A DNA stretch of 64,000 nt. It comes from Varroa destructor (Eukaryota; Arthropoda; Arachnida; Mesostigmata; Varroidae). Positions 47,147-57,700 of this stretch are shown in pieces. A program made the position numbers and the translations under genes. The notes below the pieces were generated by a model. It made no database searches. It was not told the origin of the DNA and worked only from the letters and a program-made list of their open reading frames with translations. The stretch spans positions 3,640,597-3,704,596 of the forward strand of contig NW_019211455.1 in assembly GCF_002443255.2 (NCBI RefSeq). The letters are read 5' to 3'. How positions within the stretch are numbered: the first letter of the stretch is position 1; each line of letters starts with the position of its first letter.

Positions 47147-50100
47147 GTAACAGACGAAGTTCTTCCCTTTGAGTGATAGGAAGTGAGCTAGAAGACCAAC
47201 GCGCATCGCTGGTTAAGTACGAAGCGTAGGATGCCGGCAATGAACGATTGTCTCTGGGCCCGAATAGCGCATGTAGGTATAAATTCACCTAATGTTAAGC
47301 TAGAAAGATCAGTTTCGTTTTTGATGGACGTGAGACGCAAGAGAGCATGCGAACAGTTCGACTGTATTTGTACAATGTTGAATTATACTTTTTTCGCTAT
47401 TGAATGACAACAATGAACGTTGAAAAGAAATTATCGTAGTTATCATAGGGTACACTAGCATGATTCAAGCATTACTATTTGGCCCATCACTCAGTGCTCT
47501 CGTCTTAGTGAACCTATACGTTCTACTTTTCGCTCCCGAATGATATAACCGAACTCGTCGTTTATAAACAAAGTGTCGACTGTAACATGGAATGCTATGA
47601 TTTGGGCTAATCAATTGATTTGTAACGTTTCCTAACGAGACGGTGCCTATGAACTCCTGTATTTTTTTTATGTTGCGTAAGTTGCGCCAATCATATTTCG
47701 TAGTTTTTGTTCAAACTGATGGAAGACATCAAACAGGGACAGCGCAAAAAGGAGCCATACATATCGCCATTACTGTTATTATTATTTCTACTTGATGGGG
47801 TTTGATGAAGGAAGGAAACGTTTGTTTTCATTTGTAAAATTACGACTATGGCAGCTGTAGCACGAATTTAAATGTTTCTACTATTTGGTCGTAGGATCAT
47901 TGTTTTCTGCTGACCTTTCAACGGTATCATTTTGCCTGGTGTGGCCATATTTAAATAAGCAGGTAAGGTTTACTGGCCCTCAGATCGATGGAAATGGGAT
48001 AACTCCCGAGTAATTTAACGTTAGCTCGCCATTGGTAAGTTTATCAGCCAACTTGATCAAAAGCAAGGGTAGGATTTGAACTAGATTTTCGAAGTCGGTC
48101 TTCACGTGAAATTGTTTATTGAGCATTGTAACTTCTACCATAAGATCGAAATTTAAAATCTCTGAAGGGATATGACTTTCCTGACAGATCGTTCATATTT
48201 TTACCGTTAAGCATGTTTCATACTTATGTACATAACCGACACCTAATGCATAACATTAAGCTTCATTCTAATAGGTGCCGCTTCTTATTACAATGACTAA
48301 ACCTGTGCATATTCTATATCTGGAAATTTATTCGGTCACAAAATCCACAAGTCGGAACGATTTGACGATAATTTAACTAAATTAATATAACGTTGCAGTT
48401 AAATGGACACACTTATATTTCCCACACTTACTTATATTTCCGTCTCTATAGTAAAAAAAAACAAAGTAAATTAAAAAATTATCACATTTCTAAAAATTGC
48501 TATTGTGAAACGTATGATAACGATCTAGTGTTGGAATATAGTATCGCGTGTAGTGAAGTCACTGGCTTACCCTCATAGAAACTGAAAAGAAAGAAAGCCT
48601 TCGAGAAGAAGCTGAGGTTCTTCAATAAGAGGATAAATAGTTTGGAGTCTACTTTTCGATAAACTATTTCTAGATCGTACTCGAGAAGTGATTCTGAAGC
48701 CAGCGAAAAATGACTACGCACTAGGCACGTTCTTGAGATGTAGAATACATTCGGCTTTTGTAGCGCCTTCCGGCGTCCTGGGTACACACATCTTTGAGGC
48801 TAGCAGATTGTACCTGTTTTCTCAGGTCAAAACTGGGTAATTCAACGCAGTTTGATGGCCCATGAGGGGGAAATCTACCGCACCTAATTCAAGGCACTTA
48901 CAAGTGCTAAAATACATCTCATAATACGCATAGCCGTTCAGCGATTTTGTTTAAGATCTGCTTGATGTTGCGGAGGTCCCCTTATAGAATCATTTGAAAA
49001 AACTAGCTATGGGAGAAGGGATAATGCATTCGTATGAATATTTTTTGAAATGCAAAAGGGTCAATACGGCCGCGGCCTGAAGAATTAACCAATGAAGATT
49101 CGAACTGGTACAAATAGAAGCATTTAAACAAACAAAATAGAAATGTACTCGCATTTAAGGTAAGGTGCGGCTATGTAAAGTAAATCTAATCCTAAACCGG
49201 ACAGTGGAATATGTTTGGACATGTGGTGCTCGTGCCCAGATGACTGATTGAAAAGGGTTTGGCAGATACCAGGGTATATATTCCCTATGTAGCTTAAGCT
49301 GAATTTGATTTAAAAAAACAAAAAGAAGAGTCACTGCGCAATATAAGATCGTTTGGTAAAACCAGTGTCCTATTGATGTTTTATTGTGTTTATTATTTAT
49401 TGCTTTCTTGAATCGTAACTATGTTATTTATCCGTCGAGGCGCTAGTCAAGGGGTTCGTTTCGCTGTCTAGCAGGTTAACGGTAACATAAGGAATCGGAG
49501 TTAATTAAAAAACACCCTTTAAGTGCATGCAAATATGGGAGATCAGATGCACTTATATTAATAAAATATCGTTCGACGATGAATTATAAACAGAATAGCA
49601 CTTTCAGCAATGGAATACGTTATGCACATTGATCGGATCTTCCGATTTAGATCCGCGTTTTTGTAAGAGAGAACAGTGAGACTGGCCCTGTACTAGAACC
49701 TTAAACAGTTCTGTCCTGTTCGAAGGAAAATTTTTAGCATGGCACACAAACTGGAGCGTTAAAAGAAACTATGTAATGGAAAAAAGTAACCAAATAGAAC
49801 TAGCTTTACTTAAAAACAAAGTATTAATGGAAATTGGCTTTTTTTTTTTTGCATACGCCGGCACAGACGTTCCTCATGGACATGTTTATACTGTGCAATG
49901 ATGTAAGCTTGCTGGGAACTTCCTTAAAAAACTGTACACAAAAAATCCGACATAATCTGTTTTTTTGACTGATCCTAAAACTATCCAACTGGTGAAAAAA
50001 GGGTATCGTCCTCCCGAAAGTTGAGCACCGTCATTTCGTGACCACTGCCCGCTTAAACCTCGCTTTACAGCCGCTGTGCCGCTGGCTCAGATATTATTTT

Positions 50101-50468
50101 CGATGAAAGCTACGTTGGCCTTGTCGAATCCGTGACTGTTCCATGACTCACTTTTGCTCTGATTTCCCCGAAGTAGAATGCTACGCCTCGATCGGTAAAT
50201 ATCCTGAAGAGCAGTCAACTGACCTTTATGGGTGGTTGTAAAACACTAAGAATTGAGCCGAACGAAGCATCGGACGTAATCCGGATGCGATATGGGGTAA
50301 CCGAGAGCGTCTTTTGCAAGTATCAATCGGTCAGCTTTCTAATTTTTCCTGAGTACACTTATTAGCGGCAATCAGTTAGAACTCACTACATTACCCGCTG
50401 CTGTTGATGTCGTGAGACCGGTTTGGGGACGAAGTGTCCCTAATCGCTGATGACATACACGTTAACAG

Positions 50469-50525
50469 GTGCTCGGTCAGCTAAGAGACCTAGGGAAAAC
50501 CTTTCCATCGTGTCGAGTCATTGAG
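50469..50525 (+). other. Exon-like 57-nt segment
   Basis: The segment lies between a CGTTAACAG acceptor and a perfect GAG|GTAAGT donor. Its length is divisible by three, and only the phase-0 frame is open (VLGQLRDLGKTFPSCRVIE). It ends a GC-richer zone. It could be an exon of an unrecognised plus-strand gene or a non-coding 5' exon of the lamin-like gene 1.1 kb downstream. Confidence 0.28.
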
Positions 50526-50869
50526 GTAAGTTTTCCCGGACTAAACGGATTTTCCGATACAGATGTGGGCCGTTGCACTAAAGTTGGAAAAAAAAAGCCA
50601 CAGATCTGCTTGCTATTTTTGATTTACTACGTTAACAATTGCTTACTTCGCTTGTATAAACTTTTTGAACATTTCTCCCCTAGTCTAATTCGTACCCTAT
50701 ATTCCAGTCATAGTATAGCTGCCACTAAGTAAGTGTGAGGCTCTTCTCCAAGAACAAACTAAATAATAAAGCAAATAAGATACTAAGCTATTTATTGATA
50801 TATATACATTTTGCAATGAGCGATAATTACGGGTTTGTTTTGAACCTGCTCAGCTTGTCACGTTAGCAG

Positions 50870-51070
50870 TTGGACGGTCCTTAATGACGTCGGTTTCGGG
50901 CACGTGCAGTGCGTTGGACGTTTTTATTGTCACATTTAGCTTTTACCGCATCATCTTGTAGGCAACGCGTGCACGGTAACGCGTAATTATATGAAAGAGG
51001 CGGTCACCAAAAAAAGACGATCGTGTGGCTAGAGTTGCGCGGAAAACGAGTAGAAAAAAGGTTAGAAAGA
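50870..51070 (+). promoter_or_regulatory. Candidate promoter of the lamin-like gene
   Basis: A CpG-richer patch about 0.7 kb before the start codon holds a CRE-like TGACGTC (50885-50891) and an E-box CACGTG (50901-50906). No TATA box is placed correctly. Housekeeping genes such as lamins commonly lack TATA. Position and motifs are the only evidence. Confidence 0.3.
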
Positions 51071-51628
51071 TGAGCCTACTTTGTGTTCTATTTTATGTTT
51101 TTCCTCTCGTCAACGATGTTATAGGATTCTGTCGAATTTCCTTCCGAATCCTGTGAAAAATTTTTATCTACGAACAATTCCGCTTTGGTGATGTCGAAAT
51201 ACTGTGAGGCCATTAGATGCATTTGGGCTTAGTGCGGCGTGACGGATAGTCGGCTTCATAACATTGTATCGAAAGCGGATGTTAAAAATTATTTTTCTAT
51301 TTATCATTTCGAACAATGGTAACCTACGATTTATCTAGCATTCAGGTAATCATTTAATTAACCACAAATCTAGGCTCATTACAAACTGTCTTCTGAAAAA
51401 GGCAGTTGAATATATCGAAAGCATTTGCCAAAACACAGGAATAACATGCCGAAGTATAAGATGGACGCAGAACAAAAATTGAAAACTACTCCAAGACCTC
51501 AATGCTTCCGTCCATCTGTGTGCCGTAGTGCTCATTGAACTAGCCATTGTCATCTAATGCATACAGTGCAACGGTGAGTGCCACTAAGAGCATTTTCACA
51601 GTGCACTTGTGTATATCACCTTGATAGC

Positions 51629-51915
51629 ATGGACAGCCAGAAGCCAGCAGTCAAGATGGAGGTCAACGCTGAGGTTGAAGTTCTAATGACGAGTACGCCA
51701 AAGCCACCGGAAGCGGCTGGTGCCAGCCAGTCTGATAACAATGATACTCAAGTATCGGTCAATCTTGGTAACCAGCCTGGCGTCTCCATTGTACCAAAAA
51801 ATACGGATTTCGGATTCGTCGCTGACAGTGTTGCTATGGATGAAAGCACTGAAAATTCCGAGATTGTGAAGGACCGTGCCGAGTTTAAAAACCAATTTAC
51901 TTCGTTGAACAACAG
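51629..51915 (+). CDS. Lamin-like exon 1 (head and rod start)
   Basis: ATG has A at -3 and G at +4. Encodes 95 residues plus two bases: an acidic, Asn/Ser/Thr-rich head, then KDRAEFKNQFTSLNN and the first bases of Arg96. It ends at a CAG|GTACGA donor, phase 2. The frame runs open 17 codons upstream but without an ATG. Confidence 0.85.
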
Positions 51916-54485
51916 GTACGAAGGAAGCTAACGATTTTTCTTTATGGCGCCTTTAACGAATTTCATCGTTCTATGAATTGGTAATACTTCATTTCTAAAA
52001 AAAAAGCTGAATGAATTATCGGCTGTTTAAAATTAAGCTACGAAGTGCTGATATAGAAATCCTATAAGATGTTGTTCCTTTGATACGCTTCGAGGTAATA
52101 GTCAATTGGACTTGTGGTAATAAAGGTTCGTCAAAGGCAAAGCGGAAAGCGTTACTTACTAGACCGGTGTTCGCATATACCTGAATGAAGCTGCTAAAAA
52201 AGAAGCTGTTTCAGGGCTTGCGTATCTTTTTAGTCAATTTCTAGTATTCGTCTTACGGTTTCATGATGCCCTCAATTTTATTCAATATGGCAACCATTCT
52301 CATGGTGATGTCGCGAGCGTAGACCGCGTACGTGGTTATTTTGCGGATAAAATATGTATGAATTCGTCCGGACCTTCAGGTTTGTGGCTTACGTACACAA
52401 GGTCAAAACGATTGATAAAAAACTGGAAGAGTCGGAAAAGGTTCGGAAAGATATTGAAGAGCAAATGTCACAACTTCGAACTGAGACAACCCAGCAGGTA
52501 GGTAACGTCTTGTTTTTTTTTTTACTTTACGTTCAGCACTTAGGGTGTTTGGCATTGCCTTACACGGTTGGCTCTTATCACGAAACGATGCGTGTCTACG
52601 TTCGGTCCCGAACCTAAAGCGCCATCATTTCTAACCTTAGCAAGCGAACAGGTTAATCACTACGGTATCGCGAAAGCCAGGTTGGTAACACCTTGGACAC
52701 TCGAAACCGCTTTCAAAAAGGCTTCTCAGAATTTTTAGTATCGTTTTGCCTCTTGAGTTTATTTTATTTTAACTACTATTCGGTGAATCTACTATGTCAC
52801 TAATTTGGACAGCTCTTATGCAATAGCAACAACGGCAACCAATGTGGACATTGGAAAAATCCCGCATTATGAAAGACACGACATCAATTGCAGGTGAGAC
52901 ACTATTCGCGTAGTGAATTCTATACAAAGATAAGTACCTAGATCATCGAAAACCGTTATATTACTTCAGTTTATTACGTTATTTGTAGTTAGTTATGCTA
53001 ACATTGCACACTGGTTTTGTTTTTATTGTTAAAAATATCCAATTTCTAAGGTGAACATGTTACGGAATGAAATTGAATGGCATGTTAAACAAGCCGTACA
53101 GGCTGATGAAACTATTACACAGCTACAGAAGACCATAGAGGAGTCCAAACTTGAAAACAGGGCTCTTCGAACCGATCTTGAACAAAAACGTCAACGAGAA
53201 ACCAGTCTTGAAAGAACGCTCGTTTCTGAAAGAAACACTATCAGAGCCCTCCGTGAGGAAAATAATAAACTTCGTGAACAGCGTAAGAAAGATGAAAAAG
53301 ACCGGGTTGACCTTTGCAGCCAAGTCACTCGGCTGAAGGTCGACGTTGCCACCCTTCATGAGCGCGTGAAAATTACCAATTTCGAAAGAACGATGCTAGA
53401 GTCGAAGATTGTTGAGGTGGACAAAAAACTACAGTTTTCTGCTGAGGACGTTGACAAAAAGGTTGCTACTGAACGAAACCGACTTGAAAAGCTTGGTTTT
53501 GAGAAGCTTGAGGAGTATCGCAGCAAGCATCAAGCAGATATGGAACGTCTCAAAAAAGAGCACAACAAGAAGATGCAGGACACCCTTCTTACCTATGTCA
53601 GTGCGGAAGAGCATGCTCGGCTCGAGACCCGTCACCAGCAGGCACTCAAACGGGCACAGGATGTTGAGACTATCCTTGCTGAGCGCCAGGAGCTAATAAA
53701 AAGGCTTCGGGCTGAAATCGAAGATGTCAAGGCAATAAAGAATAAAGAATGCGCAGCCGAGCGACGCCGACGTGATAGGCTAAATAAACGCTTGATCGTC
53801 CAGAAACAAAGCTACGACGATATTCGACAAGAGCTGGAAACTTATCGGCAGCTCATCGACAGTTTAGATCTTGACACTGAGACGTTGGCCAATACACCAC
53901 TTGGGGCTAAACGACCCAGAATATCGATAGACGCACCCTCTCGGTTGAACGAGACTTATTCGAAATCGAAGGTTAGTGAATCACCGTCTGCGTCACTACG
54001 AGCTCGACAGATGCTTGTTCGACGGGCGTTAACTCCAAAAAAAGCTCCTCGAAGACGGACGTCCGCAGCTGGGCCCTCAAACGTATGTAGTAGCCAACTC
54101 ACGAACGGGCAACCTTTCAGTGCACAACGTGTGCAATCCATAGTTGCATAGGTGTTTAATATAAATGACGATAATGATGATCTATTTATTGTGCGGTCTT
54201 TGCAGTGGGTTCAGGTCTTATGTCTTTTGTGATTCAATAAGATCGATAAAATTGCATTCTCAAATCCCATGCTCTATATAGTAGTTGCTACTATAAATGG
54301 CATTAGCCTGCATATATCAGAGTAAGCCGCTTTCTGCGTTTTGTAGATGTTTGTGTGTGCTACATCAAACGCCGCGTAAGATTTTAGCCGGATCTCTTAA
54401 GGTTGACTATACCTGAAAATTGCACTATCTATTCTTGCAGGAAAATGATAATGAAGATATAAAACCCGACTGTAAGGTTATGTAA
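51629..54485 (+). CDS. Lamin-like intermediate filament protein without Ig-fold tail, CaaX-terminated (4 coding exons)
   Basis: A nuclear-lamina-type intermediate filament protein of 493 residues in the favoured model: 51629-51915, 52380-52497, 53051-54082, 54441-54485. All four exons have GT-AG borders and matching phases (2, 0, 0). The head (1-82) is acidic with a T23-P24 site. The rod starts at about 83 and shows the helix-initiation motif LNNRFVAYVHKVKTID, created by the exon 1/2 join, and ends at ELETYRQLI (396-404), the degenerate form of the family's rod-end consensus. The tail has KRPR (422-425), SESP (444-447) and TPKKAPRRR (463-471), candidate nuclear-localisation and mitotic-kinase sites. 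The last exon gives an acidic segment and a C-terminal CKVM prenylation box. There is no room for the usual 110-120-residue lamin tail domain. A cytoplasmic intermediate filament is the alternative, but the CaaX plus basic clusters favour a lamin. Confidence 0.85.
52380..52497 (+). CDS. Lamin-like exon 2 (coil 1A)
   Basis: Follows a CCTTCAG acceptor. Completes Arg96 and encodes FVAYVHKVKTIDKKLEES, the rest of coil 1A, and a heptad-repeat helix to TTQQ (residue 135). The CAG|GTAGGT donor is phase 0. Frame after the donor is intron read-through ending in a hydrophobic run. Confidence 0.87.
53051..54082 (+). CDS. Lamin-like exon 3 (rod and basic tail)
   Basis: Follows a TTTCTAAG acceptor, phase 0, and encodes residues 136-479. 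About 270 residues are strongly coiled-coil (Lys, Glu, Arg, Leu, Gln) and end with ELETYRQLI, followed by a basic Ser/Pro-rich tail. Three ends are possible: donor GTATGT after 54082 (favoured, keeps the TPKKAPRRR cluster), donor GTTAGT after 53971 (also phase 0), or read-through to TAG at 54149-54151. The read-through form would be a 501-residue protein without CaaX. Confidence 0.9.
54441..54485 (+). CDS. Lamin-like exon 4 (CaaX exon)
   Basis: This 15-codon exon follows a clear pyrimidine tract and acceptor (ATCTATTCTTGCAG). In phase 0, which both upstream donors supply, it reads ENDNEDIKPDCKVM then TAA. A C-terminal Cys-Lys-Val-Met fits a farnesyltransferase CaaX site, and an acidic run before the CaaX is usual in lamins. 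Confidence 0.8.
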   Translation, partial: ENDNEDIKPDCKVM

Positions 54486-54744
54486 ACCCTAAACTGACAG
54501 CCAGGTAAGCTAAAAGCGAGCGCCGGCAGTAACTGATTCTGTACATAATCTGTTTATAACATATTCTGACGTACGAATCCACGTTATAATTGTAAATACA
54601 ACAAGATCATGAAGTGACGTAGACTTCTGCTGTTTCTGTGGAAGCGTGTACGAAGGCAAAACAAAAGTATGTGATGCCAGGAGCGATTCCTTACATCAAT
54701 ATGACCAAACATATTGTATATATTTTTCATTTGTATGTTTATTC

Positions 54745-54750
54745 AATAAA
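54745..54750 (+). terminator. Candidate polyadenylation signal of the lamin-like gene
   Basis: ATTCAATAAACTGAGTGTGT holds a canonical AATAAA followed by a GT-rich element, 260 nt after the CaaX-exon stop codon. The GT-rich downstream element makes it more credible than the hexamer alone. Confidence 0.6.
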
Positions 54751-57700
54751 CTGAGTGTGTTTCAACTACAAACAAACAATCATTTTCAAGATCTATATTT
54801 AATTATTGATTGATCTGCCAATTATAAGTTATAATTATATAACAATAAGTTCAAAGATTAGTGTTAATGAATGACATTCTTTTTTTTCTCTCGATAAAAA
54901 CGTTTTTAATTGATATTTTAATTCACCGTTCAATAGAGAAACTATTATCTTCAAATGTGGTAAAGCGTGGACACTACATCCAGGTAGATATCTTATTTTT
55001 AAGTTACTCATCTTATCGACAAATATTTAACACTAATAGGTTCATTAAAAGCTGTACCTGAATTTAAACCCCATTCGTAGTGTTCGTAGATACTAATTTT
55101 TAAAAAATCTCATCATTACAGTAAAGATTATATTTTAATATTTGTATTACCTTGTGTAAATAGATAATAAACTTCTGACTAAGTAGCGATCGTATTTATC
55201 TCGGGATATCTTCGTAGCAGAAGATTCACCGTTGTAAGAGTAATGTACATTAAAATATTTACCCATTTAAATAATTATTTCGGATAATTAGCTACATAAT
55301 TTGTGCTGAGGTTAAACATAGGGCGCTTCAGGTTCCTTCGAGATTTCATAAACTATCACAGGCCTTTTCATATGCTTTGATAATTTTTCAAAGATTCTCT
55401 TAAAATCTTTCAAGCATATATATTTAGCATGTGCTCAGCAGTGATAAATAGTTAAGATGTGGTCTTTTTTATTGACTTTTATTATTTTATTCAATGTTTC
55501 GAAACACACTGATCTCACATCCAATAATAGAATATTTGAAACAGCATTTGTTTTTTGAGAAAAAAAAAATACTATTACTACTATATACGACGAATCAGTC
55601 AGCTGAATGGCTATATGAATTAACAATATTGTCGCCTTTTAGGCTTAGAGGAGCCAGGAGTGAATGCGGAGCAATGACTTCTGATGCAGCTTGCGGCCGA
55701 TTAGGCCTGTCTTTTTTTGCAAAAATAGTTAATGACGAGCTCCAGCGTGATACTTACATTTGCACCGTTACGTATCGGCGACGCTTATCCGGCCTATTTA
55801 CGTCATTCCCGCTTGCAAAAAACTAAATTATTGCAAACTGACATTTCGATTTGCCTTTCCATGTTTCATGAATCCAGACTCCTACTAGCAAGCTCTGCGC
55901 ATTTATCATTCCTCTCCGAACGACGACAACGAATGTAATGCTGTTTTCGTTACCCGGTACCTTTAAGGAAATAGAAGTCAGGCTTCTCAGGCATGAGACC
56001 GCTTGAACTAGGTAGCGCATGAACCGGCTCTAACCAGTGTGATGAGGTTAGTAAGAGTAGCCGATCTCTTGGTTCATCGGACGCTGGAAACATGTTACGC
56101 TGGACTAGAGCTTGACCTCCGGCCCATGCAGCAGTGTTTGCCTAGCGTAAACGAACCGCGCAAACATTTTCTGTTCTTTCTGTAGCAACAGGAAGACGCG
56201 GCCTATTTGTACAGCATTTCTTTTTAAACCTTTTCACGTCTCTTTTACAACGACGCTAAAATAGAAGTAAGCGCAAGCCAATCCCCGCAACTATCGGCGG
56301 GTGCGCTTCACGACCTGGACCCGATGGCGTTTTCTGTTTCTTCAAACTTCTCAATTCGTCCCTTGAGCTTCTTCTTACCGTACGAGACTCTTCTTCGGGA
56401 GCAATTCCCAAATAGCCAACCGCTAGAGCAGCTCTTACAGCCGTACGCTTTTCGATTCCAGAGCCGTAGGTGCGTATTCGTCAACTGACAAGGTAACATC
56501 AGTAACAGGAAGAGCTTGTTCTTTGTCTTGCTATGATGCTATATAAGGTTCCGCATTTTACTTATATTGCTTATCATATTTACTCAATGATCGCGTGATG
56601 ACCGAACCGCCCTCATCATCTCATGAAACGCTGTCAGACTCATATAAACGTCTAAATGATAGTCTGGCTTCTTCAATGCACGTTCACATTGGCAGAGTTG
56701 GACCCTCAAACTTTTTATGTTTATGTGCAACAAATAAGGTACCTAAATTAACATCGAAAAGGTTAAAGCCTGATCTGCAAGGTGGCTGACGTTGACGTGT
56801 TCTTTTCAAAGACGATATATTTGTCGTTCAAGAGTAATCTTTTGTTATAGTACGTTTTTTCAGCTAGAAATAAGTCATTTTTAGTTTCCTAGACAGATCG
56901 TTCCTTCACGGTATGATCGGTTGTATCGCTGTGTTTCAGGCCGTAATTTTTTTCCAAGACGATGAATTCAAGAGGCTGCATCAATTTCCTATTGACGAGG
57001 AAGTGTTCCCTTATCATTAGTGTTTTATCTAAATCATGATGAGGTCTGCAAGCAGCTAGAAAAATAATTAAGGAATATTTAACAGAGATAACAGACATTA
57101 GACAATTTTCTCGAAACGGGTGGCAGTTCATGCAGCAGGCCTAAAAAGAGCATGCTTCTTCTTGAGCTTTGATATTTTCGTAAATGCAGTTAGACAGAAA
57201 TGTCGGATGAATTTTGTAGTATAATCTAGTTTGAAACGTTTACGGCAAAAAAAAGAAATGTAACGCGGATGACGTCATAGGCACATAATCTTTTTAAAGC
57301 AACATAATCTTTTCTGTTTAGCTATTAAGCGGCGATTAAAGGCGAAGCATATAATATAATATAACACCGATTCTCCTAATCGATACGCTATGCTCGTTTT
57401 GTGGGCACAGCCATATTAGAATCGAGCATCAGTAACCTACCTAGCCTGATTGTCTAGACGCTATATTGATATCATTTTAGTCCAACTTAATCCCGTGCAG
57501 TAACCGTTATAAGACAGCTACATATTGCTGAATCAAAGCTGAAATGGATGATTTTTAAAGGTTGCTTTAGTTGCCCTGTAATTCGTAGCCAAAACTATGT
57601 GATAATATGCTCGGTAGTAGCAATATCTCTAGATTCAACCCAATCTCTAGATCAGGAACTAATTTCATCTAGATCTGAATGTTTCGAAATACAGCTTTGA

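Larger units (their letters stand above)
44242..50860. other. Intergenic stretch, candidate signals only
   Basis: No supported gene. It contains (TA)n tracts (about 44588-44602 and 45418-45451), a GC-richer zone at 46.0-47.3 kb with a TATA-driven candidate first exon (separate entry), and another GC-richer zone at 50.0-50.5 kb ending in a well-bordered exon-like segment (separate entry). Other open frames are short and featureless. Confidence 0.55.

Noticed and set aside
48061..48090. tRNA T-arm-like AGTTCAAATCCT on the minus strand
   Set aside because: The flanking bases do not pair into a T stem and no D-arm lies at the right distance.
52828..52894. Extra 67-nt exon in the lamin-like gene
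   Set aside because: Has GT-AG borders, but its length would shift the frame between exons 2 and 3, which otherwise join cleanly in phase 0.
53123..53696. Alternative-frame ORFs within lamin-like exon 3
   Set aside because: Shadows of the Lys/Glu/Arg-rich coiled coil.
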